Shown here in pieces: positions 1-9,486 of a stretch of DNA of 64,000 bases; position 1 is the first letter of the stretch, and each line of letters begins with the position of its first letter. The notes below the pieces were generated by a model. That model worked only from the letters and a program-made list of their open reading frames with translations. It did no database searches and was not told the origin of the DNA. This DNA comes from DASUPK01 sp963804595 (GTDB lineage: Bacteria > Actinomycetota > Thermoleophilia > Solirubrobacterales > 70-9): assembly GCA_963804595.1 (NCBI GenBank), contig CAWDQZ010000004.1, positions 1 through 64,000 of the forward strand. Direction: 5' to 3'. Both the position numbers and the translations under genes were made by a program.

Positions 1-11
1 GGGTCACGTTG

Positions 12-1405
12 ATGAGCTTGCCCATCTCCCTGTTGGCCGACTCCTCGTCGAACCTGCTGGCGGCCCGCACCCAGATGGGGTTCACCCTCGGCTTCCACAT
101 CGTGCTCGCCTGCCTCGGCGTGGCCTTCCCGGCCGTGATGCTGATCGCCGAGTGGCACGGCCATCGGAAGAAGGACCCGGAGGCGCTTCGCCTGGCGCGC
201 AACTGGTCGAAGGCTGTCGCGGTCCTCTTCGCCGTCGGCGCGGTGACCGGCACCGTCCTCTCCTTCGAGTTCGGCCTGCTCTGGCCGCGGTTCACGGGCC
301 GCTTCGGTGACGCCTTCGGAGTCGGCTTCGCGATCGAGGGGATCTTCTTCTTCCTCGAGGCGATCTTCATCGCCATCTACATCTACGGCTGGGACCGGCT
401 CTCGCCCCGAGCGCACATGCTCGCCGCGGTGCCAATCGTCATCTCCGGGGTCGGTGGCGCCTTCTCCGTGATCGCGGTGAACGCCTGGATGAACCAGCCC
501 CAGGGATTCGACCTCGACTCGGCGGGCAACGTCACCAACGTCAGGCCCCTCGAGGTGCTCTTCAACCCGGCGACGGGCTACGAGTTCTTCCACATGTTCC
601 TGGCGGCCTACATCGTCACCGGCTTTCTGATCGCCTCCGTGTACGCGGTGGGGATGCTCCGTGGCCGCCGTGACCGCTACCACCGGCTCGGCTTGGTGAT
701 CCCGTTCACTCTGGCGGCGATCGCCACGCCGATCCAGCTCTTCGTCGGGGACACGGCGGCTCGCTCGATCGCCGACGACCAGCCTGCCAAGTTCGCGGCG
801 ATGGAGTGCATCTACAAGGGAGGGCCGGACCAGACCGAATACCTGGGCGGCCGCTGCGTCGACGGCCAGGTCAAGGGTGGGATCGGGATCCCGGGGCTCG
901 ACTCGTTCCTGGTCGGGCTTCAGCAAGAACACGGACGTCACCGGCCTCAACCAGATCCCCAAGAACGACCAGCCGCCCGCGCTGACGATGCTGCACCTCT
1001 CCTTCGACCTCATGGTTGGGATCGCCACGGCACTCTTCCTGCTCGCGGTCTGGTTCGCGATCTCCTGGTGGCGGCGACGCGATCTGCCGGCCACACGATG
1101 GTTCCTGCGGATCTGCGCCGATCGCCGGGGTGGCGGCGGTGGTCGCGCTCTGGTGCGGCTGGATCGTCACCGAGGTCGGCCGCCAGCCATGGATCGTGAA
1201 CGGCTACATGCGCACGGCCGACGCGGTGACCCCGGCCCAGGGAATCTGGTGGGTGTTCGGCGTGACGATGGCCCTCTATGCCGCGCTGGCGGTGATCGCG
1301 ATCACCGTGCTGCGCGGCCTCTCCCGCCGCTGGCGTGAGGGTGCGCCTGAGACCGAGATCCCATACGGACCTCCGCCGGGCGAGCGATCGGGGGCATCCG
1401 CATGA
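12..1405 (+). CDS. cydA: Cytochrome bd ubiquinol oxidase subunit I (frameshifted)
   Basis: Haem-bearing subunit of cytochrome bd, which oxidises quinol and reduces O2 in the membrane. The N-terminus shows the CydA pattern of a TQMGF helix start followed by a His-containing first helix (LGFHIVLACLG). The C-terminal part holds the family signature GRQPWIVNGYMRT near 1170-1210. Several hydrophobic helices follow each other. The reading frame changes twice, near 918 (around FLVG/FSKNTDV) and near 1110 (FLR/SAPIAGV), so no single frame covers the gene. The residues join perfectly across both points, which favours indel errors over decay. The ATG at 12 is preferred, but upstream sequence is cut by the window edge. 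The stop overlaps the cydB start (ATGA), indicating translational coupling. Confidence 0.93.
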
Positions 1406-2436
1406 GCAGCGCGGACGTCTGCGCGGCGATCCTCTGGATCGGGGTGACGCTCTACGCGATCTTCGGCGGAGCGGACTTCGGCGCGGGAGTATGGGATCTG
1501 CTCGCGGGGTCGGGCGACCGCGCGAAGCGGATCCGGACCCAGATCGACCGTTCGATCGGCCCCGTCTGGGAGGCCAACCACGTCTGGCTGATCTTCATCC
1601 TCGTCATTCTCTGGACCGCGTTCTCGCAGGCCTTCTCGGCGATCTTCACCACGCTCTACATCCCGCTGGCCCTCGCCGCGCTCGGCATCGTCCTGCGCGG
1701 CTCCGGCTTCGCCTTCCGCCACGCTCTGCCCGGGCCCGTGGAGCGACCCGCCAGCCGGGTCTTCGGGTTCGCGTCCGTGCTGACACCTTTCTTCATGGGC
1801 ACGGTGGTCGGGGCGATCGCTTCCGGTGAGGTACCCGCCGGCGGCGACGGCGATCCCACGAGCAGCTGGACGGGCTTCCTGCCCCTGGTCACCGGTGTCC
1901 TCTTCGTGCTGCTCACCGCGTACACCGCCGCAGTCTTCCTGGTGCGCGATTCGGGAGCGGCGGGCGACACCGAGCTCCGCGACTACTTCGAGCGTCGCGC
2001 CTTGGCCGCGGCGGTGATCGCGGGTGCCGCCGCGGTCGTAGGGGTGATCGCGCTCCACGCCGACGGCCGCTACGTCTACGACGGGCTCACCTCGTGGCCC
2101 GGCATCGCCCTGGTCATCCTCTCCGGGATCTGTGGCCTGGTCGCCCTCGGCCTGCTGGTCAGCGGGCGGAACTACGGCCTGCGGGCGGCGGCGGTGGGGG
2201 CCGGAGCGGCCGTCATCTGGGGGTACTTCGCCGCCGCCTTCCCCTACATCCTGCCGACGTCCCTGAAGATCTCGGACGCCGCCGGGGCCTCCACGACGCT
2301 GACGTGGGTGATCGTCATCTTTGGGGTCGCGGCGGTCACGGTGATCCCCTCGCTGATCCTGCTCTACGCGCTCTCCCAGCGGCAGACGCTCGAGGCCTAT
2401 TCCACGAGCAGTGAGGCGACCTCGCCGCGCCAGTAG
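1402..2436 (+). CDS. cydB: Cytochrome bd ubiquinol oxidase subunit II
   Basis: Second membrane subunit of cytochrome bd oxidase, 344 residues, intact. It begins with the typical CydB first helix (ILWIGVTLYAIFGGADFGAG) and continues with PVWEANHVWLI, another family hallmark. About eight to nine hydrophobic segments are visible. It is somewhat shorter than the E. coli protein (about 379 residues), which is usual for actinobacterial CydB. The ATG overlaps the cydA stop by 4 bases. No cydCD ABC genes are present downstream in this window. The 3' end overlaps the convergent gene on the other strand by about 40 bases. Confidence 0.95.
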   Translation: MSSADVCAAILWIGVTLYAIFGGADFGAGVWDLLAGSGDRAKRIRTQIDRSIGPVWEANHVWLIFILVILWTAFSQAFSAIFTTLYIPLALAALGIVLRGSGFAFRHALPGPVERPASRVFGFASVLTPFFMGTVVGAIASGEVPAGGDGDPTSSWTGFLPLVTGVLFVLLTAYTAAVFLVRDSGAAGDTELRDYFERRALAAAVIAGAAAVVGVIALHADGRYVYDGLTSWPGIALVILSGICGLVALGLLVSGRNYGLRAAAVGAGAAVIWGYFAAAFPYILPTSLKISDAAGASTTLTWVIVIFGVAAVTVIPSLILLYALSQRQTLEAYSTSSEATSPRQ

Positions 2437-3078
2437 GTGAACGGTCCATCCGGCAGCTCCCAGCGCACCTCGGCCGTGCCCGGGACGCGGATCCCGCCGA
2501 GCTCGATGTAGTCGCCGAACTCGCCGACCCACGGCGTGTCGACGAAGGCCCGGCCGGCCACCCGGGGCCTCATCGCGGATGCCCTTCTGATCAGGCCCGA
2601 CTCGCCGAATGCCAGTCGCACGCTGGCCGCGACTCCGCCGACCAGGGTGGAGACCTCGACCTCGCCGTCGTCGAGCTCTCGCCAGGACAGCTCACGGTTC
2701 GCTCGTCATCGCGAACGGGACCCACGGCAGCTCGGCGAGGTAGCGCATGGCCTCTCCCCGGTCGGTCTCCGGCCCGGTGTTCCTGGTGGCGGGGACGAGA
2801 CCCCAGACGCGGGCGATCAGCAGCCCCTTGCCATCGCGGTAGCGATCCGTGACTCTCACGCGGACGAAGGGGTTCGTTCCGAAGGAGGCCCGCCATTCGA
2901 ACTCGACGCGGTCGGTGGCGTATTGCTGCACGGCCGTGAACTCCAGGCGACGGCCGCCGGGCTTCTGGACCATCTCTCCGCTCTGCCCGAGCCGGACGCG
3001 CTGGGGTTCCGGGGCTCCCTCCGGGAGCGCCCGATCGAGATGCCGGGCGATGGCATCGGGCAGGGGTCGCTCGCTCAC
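2397..3078 (-). CDS. DUF6544/DUF6920-like conserved protein (frameshifted)
   Basis: Soluble conserved protein of about 226 residues. A GTG start at 3078 gives an N-terminus beginning SERPLPDAIARHLDRALPEG. The body contains FTAVQQYATDRVEFEWRASF and YLAELPWVPFAM, then after one extra base near 2700 it continues ELSWRELDDGEVEV to VDTPWVGEFGDYIELGGI. This pattern (aromatic-rich beta strands and a WRELDDGEVEV stretch) matches my recollection of the DUF6544/DUF6920 family, whose function is unknown to me. The frame change at 2700 creates a premature TGA, and both halves are needed for a normal-length protein. It is divergent from the metallopeptidase gene with only 44 bases between, so the promoters probably overlap. 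Confidence 0.7.
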
Positions 3079-3122
3079 GGCGTCAGTTTCCAGCCTCTGG
3101 GACGCGGATAGAGTGGCCGCCG

Positions 3123-4029
3123 ATGAAGTGGAAGCCGGGCAAGCGCAGCGGCGACATCGAGGATCGCCGCGGCGCGGGGGGAGGATTCGGCGCCGGCGGC
3201 GGCACGCCGATCCCGATGGGGCGCCTCGGGCGGCGGCGGGATCGGGACGCTGATCGTCCTGGCCATCGTCTATTTCCTCTTCATCCAGGGCGGGGGTGGC
3301 GGCGGCGGTTTCAACGTCCCCGATCCGACCAGCTCCTTCCCACAGGTGCCGCAGAGCGGGACGGGGAACGACTCGGTGCCCGGAAGCCCGAGCGAGGAGA
3401 AGGAGGTCCAGTTCGTCGATTTCGTCCAGGGGGACGCGCAGGACTTCTGGACGCAGCAGTTCCAGGGGGCCGGCAGGTCCTATCAGCGCGCGAAGGTGGT
3501 GCTCTTCAGCAACCAGGTGCAATCCGGCTGCGGGCTCGCCAGCTCCGCGACCGGGCCGTTCTACTGCCCGCTCGACCAGAGGGTCTACCTCGACCTCGGC
3601 TTCTTCAACGAGCTCAATCAGCGGTTCAAGGCCCCCGGCGATTTCGCGCAGGCCTACGTGATCGCCCACGAGCTCGGGCACCACGTCCAGCAGCAGCTCG
3701 GCATCGAGCAGAAGGTTCGCCAGCAGAGCCAGGCGAACCCGGACGACGCGAACGCGCTGTCGGTTCGCCTCGAGCTGCAGGCCGACTGCCTCGCCGGCGT
3801 CTGGGCCCGCTCGACCTACGACCGCGGCATCCTCGAGAGCGGCGACCTCCAGGAGGGGCTGACCGCGGCGGCGGCGGTGGGGGACGACCGCATCCAGCAG
3901 CAGACACAGGGAAGGATCGACCCGGAGTCCTTCACTCACGGCACCTCGGAGCAGCGCGACCACTGGCTCCAAACCGGCTTCGACTCGGGCAGGCTCGAGG
4001 CCTGCGACACGTTCTCAGGGGATATCTAG
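3123..4029 (+). CDS. Neutral zinc metallopeptidase, YpfJ-type (frameshifted)
   Basis: Membrane-anchored putative zinc metallopeptidase of the YpfJ/neutral zinc metallopeptidase family. The N-terminus MKWKPGKRSGDIEDRRG is the family signature. A glycine-rich stretch is followed by one transmembrane helix (IGTLIVLAIVYFLFI) and then the outer domain. The zinc-binding HELGHH motif lies near 3667-3684 and the downstream LELQADCLAGVWA supplies the third ligand region. One indel near 3225, in a run of GGC codons, breaks the frame between the N-terminal 34 residues and the helix. Downstream of it the protein is intact to 4029. About 302 residues, the usual size. Confidence 0.88.
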
Positions 4030-4079
4030 TGGCCGGGGGCCGGAGGCCGTAGCAGGCTCTTGGGATACTTGGTCAGGAC

Positions 4080-7000
4080 ATGCGGTGTCCGTCCTGTGGG
4101 AACGAGAATCGTGAGGGTGCCCGGTTCTGCGACTTCTGCGGAACCGAGTTGGTCGAGCGTGCTCCGGCCGAGGCGTCCCCGGTCGAAGTCCCTCCCAGCC
4201 GACGTTCCGACCGAGATCGCAGGCCGCTACCGGGTGCGGCGATTCCTCGGGCAGGGCGGCCGAAAGCGCGTCTATCTCTCGACCGACACCGTCAGCGGAG
4301 ACGAGGTGGCCCTCGCGCTCTACGACACGGAGGGTGTGGGCGCGGCGATCCTGGCCCGGGCGCGACGAGAGGCCGAGGCGATGCGCAAGCTCGGCGATCA
4401 CCCGCACGTCGTCCCGGTCCTCGACACCGGCGAGGACGACGGCAATCCGTTCATCGTCAGCCGCTACATGCCCGGTGGGGACGTCCAGGGCCTGCTGGCG
4501 GCGGCGGGCGGCCACCTCGAGGTCTCGCGCGCGGTCGAGATCGCGGCGGACGTCACCCGGGCCCTCGAGCACGCGCACTCCCGCGGGATCGTTCATCGTG
4601 ACCTGAAGCCCGCGAACGTCTGGATCGACGACGACGGCCACGCCCGCCTGGGCGACTTCGGGCTGGCCACGACCGAGGCCCGCTCGAGGGTGAGCGGCGG
4701 GACGCTGGTCGGGACGGTGGCCTATCTGCCGCCCGAGCAGGCCGTCGGCGACAACGCCAGTCCGTCCAGCGACCTCTACTCGCTCGGAGCTCTCTTCTAC
4801 GAGATGCTCACGGGCCAGCCGCCGTTCCCGGGCGACGATGCGGTCTCGATCATCAGCCAGCACCTGCACGCCGACCCGGTGCCGCCGTCCAGGCACAACG
4901 CCGACATCCCTGAGGCGCTCGACCGGGCCGTGCTGGCCCTGCTCGCCAAGCGCCCCGAGGATCGGCCGGCCAATGCGAGCGAGGCGCGCGGGCTGATCGT
5001 CGCCGCTCTCGAGGAGAGGCCGGACGAGGCCGCGGAGGCGCGGCCGTCCAACCCCCTGGAGAGCCTCGCGGGCGGGGTCTTCGTCGGCCGCGAGCGCGAG
5101 CTCGACCGGATGCGCGAGGCGGTCGACTCGGCCCTCGCCGGGCGGGGCTCGCTCCAGCTGCTGGTGGGAGAGCCGGGCATCGGCAAGACGAGGGCGGCCG
5201 AAGAGCTCGCGACCTACGCACGCGTCAGCGGCGCCCGCGTCTACTGGGGGCGCTGCCGCGAGGACGAGGGCGCGCCGGCGTACTGGCCCTGGGTGCAGGC
5301 GGTTCGCTCCTACGCCCGGGATGCCGACCCCGTCGCCTTGGCCTGGCAGCTCGGCGGAGGGGCGGCCGAGGTCGCGCAGCTGATCCCCGAGGTCGCGGAG
5401 AAACTGGACATCGAGGCCGCCGCGGGGTCCGACAGCGAGGAGGCCCGCTTCCGCCTCTTCGACTCCGTCACCAGCCTGCTGCTCGCCGCCGCGCGGGATC
5501 GGCCGCTCGTCATCGTGCTGGACGACCTGCACTGGGCCGATGAGCCCTCCCTGCTCTTGCTCCGCTTTGCGGCGCGGGAGGTCGCGTCGAGCGGTCTCCT
5601 GATCCTCGGCACATACCGCGACGTGGAGCTCGGCCGCCACCACCCGCTCGCGCGGGTGCTCGGCGAGATCTCGGGCATCGAGGGGGACGCCCGGATCCCG
5701 CTCCGTGGCCTCGGAATCGGAGCCGTCGAGCGCTATATCGAGATGACCTCCGGCGCGCCCTCGCCGGCGGGCCTCGCGGAGGCGGTGCAGGAGCAGACCG
5801 ACGGCAATCCCTTCTTCGTCGGCGAGGTCGTTCGCCTGCTCGCCAGCGAGGGCAAGCTGATCGGCGGGAGCAGCGTCGCCGAGCTGGAGATCCCGCAGGG
5901 CGTGCGTGAAGTGATCGGGCGCCGTCTCGACCGGCTCAGCGAGGAGACCAACGAGGGCGCTTCGGGTGGCGGCGGTGATCGGCCGCGACTTCGACGAGGA
6001 GCTGGTCGCGCGGGTCGTCGAGCAGCCGCCCCAGGTGCTTATGCAGGTCGCGGAGGAGGCGATCGCCGAGCGCCTGGTCACAGATCTCGGCGACGGCCGT
6101 TACTCCTTCGCGCACGCGCTGGTCCGCGACACCCTCTACGAGGAGCTCAGCCCGGCGAAGCGCTCGGCGCTGCACGAGCGGACCGGTCGCGCCATCGAGA
6201 AGATCTGCGGCGGCAACGTCGAGGAGCGTCTCGGCGAGCTCGCCCATCACTTCCTCGCCGCCGCACCGCGCGGCGATCTCGCCAAGGCGATCGACTACGC
6301 CCAGCAGGCCGGCGCCCAGGACATGGAGCAGGTCGCCTACGAGGACGCTGTCGACGTCTACAGCCGGGCCCTCGAGGTTCTCGAGCTGATGGATGAGCCG
6401 GACGAGGCTCTGCGCTGCCGTCTGCTCTTGCTGCTCGGCGGCGCCGAGGCGAAGTCCGCGCGGGTGGCCGATGCGCGGGATGCGTTCGAGCGAGCGGCGG
6501 AGTCGGCCCGGCGGCTCGACGACACCGACAGCCTCGTGGGCGCCGCGATCGGCATTGCGCTGATGAGCGACGCCGGCCGGCTCGACGAGAACCTCCTCGC
6601 CCTGCTCGACGAGGCGCTCGAGCGGATCGGGCCGGAGCGCACTGCCCGGAGGGCGGCGCTGTTGACCGCCAAGTCGGCCGAGATGTACTGGGTCGAAAAC
6701 GACGTGACGGAGTCCGCGCGGCTGGTGAACGAGGCGGTGGAGATCGCGCGCGAGATCGACTCGCCCAGCGCTCTCGCGGCGGCCCTGCAGCGCAAGATCT
6801 TCATCCCGGCCGGTCCGGACGCCCCTCGCATCCGGCTCTCCCTCGCCGACGAGATGGTGGAGCTGGGGGAGGCGCTCAGGGGACCGGGACGCGGTGGTCC
6901 GCGGTCATGCCTATCGGCTCTGGTCGCTGCTCGAGCTCGGCGACATCTCGGCCGCCGATCGAGAGCTCGAGACCTACATCAGGCTGGCCGACGAGCTGCG

Positions 7001-8409
7001 GATGCCGGAGCACACCTGGTACACGGCCGCCCTGCGCGGCATGCGGGCGCTCCTCGATGGCGACATCGAGGAGGCCGAGCGCCTCGCGGAGGAGGGGAGG
7101 CGGGCCGGCAACCGAGCCGAGCAGGCGATCGCCGAGCAGTGGTACGGCATCCAGATGATCCAGATCCGCAGCATGCAGGGACGCGCCGCCGAGCTGCTGC
7201 CGGCGGTGCGGGATCTCGCCGAGCGCTTCCCCGGCATTCCGGCCTGGCGGGGTGGCCAGGTCACCCTTGCCGCGAGGTCGGGCGACGTCGAGTTGGCCCG
7301 CCGCGAGCTCGAGCGTTTCGGCGGCCGATGACTTCCGGGTGTTCCCGAGGGACGTCAACTGGTTCTCAGCTATGAGCCTCGTCGGCGAGGCGATTGCGCT
7401 CGCGGACGACACGAAGCACGCCGAGCGCGCTTACGAGCTCCTCCTCCCGTACGAGGGGCTGGTGATCATCGTGGCCCGGGCCGCCGCCTGCAACGGCTCG
7501 GTCGACCGTGTCCTCGGCCTGCTCGCCAAGGTGATGGGCCGCCTGGACGACGCGGAGCGGCACCTCCGCAATGCCGTTGAGATCTCGACGCGGATGAACG
7601 ATCGCCCCGGGATGGCGCTGTCCGGTGTCGCCCTCGCCGAGGTGCTCCTGGAGCGCGATCGGGACAACGATCGAGAGGCCGCCCTCGACCTCCTCGCCGA
7701 TGTCCTCGGGACGGCGCGGGAGATGGGCGCGCGCTGGATCGCCGACCGTGCACTGGAGGACAGGCTCGAGGCGCAAGGGCTCGCGGGCGTGGACGTGACC
7801 ACTTCGATCGACGACATGGTCTCCGCCCTCGAGGAGGAGCAACCCGACATGCGCGCCCACATGGCGCCCGATGGCACCGTCGCGATCCTGTTCAGCGACA
7901 TCGAGGACTCGACGGTGCTCACGGAGCGCCTCGGCGATGAGCGCTGGCTCCAGCTGCTGCGGGAGCACAACGCGATCTTCCGCGAGCAGCTCGACCGCCA
8001 CGACGGCTATGAGGTGAAGAGCCAGGGCGACGGCTTCATGCTCGCCTTCCCGGACCCGTGCGAGGCGCTGGATTGCGCAATCGAGGTGCAGCGCGCCTTC
8101 GCCGAGCGTGAGCGGGACGATTCGGCCGAGCCCCTCCGGATTCGGATGGGGCTGCACACGGGGGAGGTGATCTCGGAGGAGGGCGACTACTTCGGCAAGA
8201 ACGTGATCCTCGCCGCCCGGATTGCTGCGCAGGCGCTGGGCGGCGAGATCCTCGTCTCGGAGGAGCTGCGGCAGGCGGCCTCGAGCGGAAACGGCGACGG
8301 ACTGCGCTTCGACGCGGGCCGCGAGCTCGAGCTCAAGGGCCTGGCCGGCAGCCATCGCGTCTACCGGGCCGAGTGGGCGGAGTCGGACGCGGCGCCATCC
8401 CTTGCCTGA
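4080..8409 (+). CDS. Zinc-ribbon / protein-kinase-like / AAA ATPase / TPR / class III cyclase protein (frameshifted)
   Basis: Very large signalling protein (about 1,440 residues). Order: a CxxC...CxxC zinc ribbon (MRCPSCGNENREG...CDFCG); a Ser/Thr-kinase-like domain with Gly loop LGQGGRKRVYLS, HRDLKPAN and DFG near 4590-4665; an AAA_16-type ATPase with Walker A GEPGIGKTR near 5170 and LDDLHWADE; a TPR-like helical region; and a C-terminal class III adenylyl/guanylyl cyclase with metal-binding FSDIEDST and QGDGFMLAF (about 7890-8050). Four indels (near 4205, 5955, 6885 and 7320) shift the frame, but the parts are collinear and complete. Odd points: the VAIK lysine is missing (DEVALALYD), and the usual VN.AAR Asn of the cyclase is Ile (NVILAARI). 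Such multidomain cyclases are common in Thermoleophilia; the ligand is unknown. Confidence 0.85.
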
Positions 8410-8431
8410 GAGCGGCTCGCCCGAGCCGCTC
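8410..8431 (+). terminator. Hairpin after the cyclase gene
   Basis: A perfect 10-bp inverted repeat GAGCGGCTCG / CGAGCCGCTC with a 2-base loop begins directly after the TGA at 8407-8409. There is no T-run, as is common in high-GC actinobacteria. It probably ends the cyclase transcript. Confidence 0.6.
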
Positions 8432-8449
8432 GCGCAGGCTCATCATGAG

Positions 8450-8605
8450 GGTGCCGCGGACGAAGCCGAAGTGCCGGCCTACCTCTACACCTCGAACTCC
8501 GACAACCTGCCCTACTACCGCTCGCACGGCTACGAGGTCACCGGCGAGTCGACGCTCCCCGGCGGCGGCCCGAACTGGTTCATGGAGCGCCCGGCTGCGG
8601 TTTGA
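8450..8605 (+). pseudogene. 3' remnant of a GNAT acetyltransferase
   Basis: This reading frame has no start of its own. It encodes only the last ~50 residues of a GNAT-type acetyltransferase: LPAYLYTSN-like text (VPAYLYTSNSDNLPYYRSHG), then YEVTGE and a C-terminal WFMERP. In intact relatives this segment is the final acetyl-CoA-fold strand and the PxYxxxGF motif. The N-terminal two thirds are absent because the cyclase gene and its hairpin lie immediately upstream. I infer a deletion junction between cyclase and a former GNAT gene. Confidence 0.55.
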
Positions 8606-8654
8606 CCCTCGACCAGCGCGGGCATTCGGGTTCGCGCTTAGAGTTTGAGCGCCA

Positions 8655-9452
8655 ATGGAGGGCGCTCGAGCGGTGATCAGAGGGCGGCGGATCGGCCGTC
8701 GCCCCCGAATCTGGGTTCCTGTGATCGCGATCGTCGCGATTGCGGCGGCGGCGCTGTTCGCCGTGCCGAAGCTGACCGGAGGCTCGGAGAGCACGGGCAG
8801 GCTCGCCTCCGTGCAGCTTGCTCCCGAGCCCTGGGAGGGGCGTGCCAAGCCGAAGTACCAATCCGAGGAGGCGCTGCAGAAGAGGGCGCCCTGGGACACC
8901 CCGTCGACGCGGACGGCGCCCGGCGCGGTCGACCCCAAGACCGGAATGCCGGCGGCGTCGGCCGGCAGCAACGGCTCCTACACGCCGCCCTCGCCGGCGG
9001 AGCGCAAGCGGGTCTACACGGCAACGCATCCCGTGAACGGCGTCGAGTCGGCGCTGCTGCTGAACCGGACCGCCCTCGCGCCGGCGTCCGCGCCTGACCC
9101 GATCAGGCAGATGATCAGCGCGGCGAACCAGATCGTGGGCCAGCCCTATGTGTGGGGAGGCGGCCACGCCTCCTTCCAGTCGAAGGGATACGACTGCTCG
9201 GGGGCGGTCAGCTACGCGCTGGCGGGCGCCGGTCTGGTGCAGACGCCGATGACGTCCGGGCAGTTCATGGGCTACGGCATTCCGGGCCCGGGCCGCTGGC
9301 TGACCATCTACGCGAGCCCGACCCACGTCTACGCCGTGATCGCCGGCCTTCGCTGGGACACGGTCGGGGACGCCCGCGGTTCCGGCCCGCGCTGGCACCC
9401 GTACGACGCCTATCCCGACGGGTTCGCGGCCCGGCACCTGCCCGGGCTCTAA
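8655..9452 (+). CDS. NlpC/P60-family cell-wall hydrolase-like protein
   Basis: 265 residues. A basic start and one N-terminal transmembrane/signal helix (WVPVIAIVAIAAAALFAVP) place the rest outside the membrane. After a low-complexity linker, the C-terminal domain has the NlpC/P60 catalytic pattern: GQPYVWGGGH, YDCSGAVSYAL with the nucleophilic Cys (about 9190), and a THVYAVI segment with the His. This family cleaves peptide bonds in peptidoglycan stem peptides. The ATG at 8655 fits the start of the helix; a GTG further in is possible. It stands alone, about 50 bases after the GNAT remnant. Confidence 0.82.
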   Translation: MEGARAVIRGRRIGRRPRIWVPVIAIVAIAAAALFAVPKLTGGSESTGRLASVQLAPEPWEGRAKPKYQSEEALQKRAPWDTPSTRTAPGAVDPKTGMPAASAGSNGSYTPPSPAERKRVYTATHPVNGVESALLLNRTALAPASAPDPIRQMISAANQIVGQPYVWGGGHASFQSKGYDCSGAVSYALAGAGLVQTPMTSGQFMGYGIPGPGRWLTIYASPTHVYAVIAGLRWDTVGDARGSGPRWHPYDAYPDGFAARHLPGL

Positions 9453-9486
9453 AGCCGGCCTGACCGTTCCTATCTAGGCTTCCGCG

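Noticed and set aside
1276..2532. 418-residue minus-strand frame over cydB
   Set aside because: Composition is Arg/Gly/Asp-rich with no recognisable domain, and it lies antisense to a well-conserved cydB.
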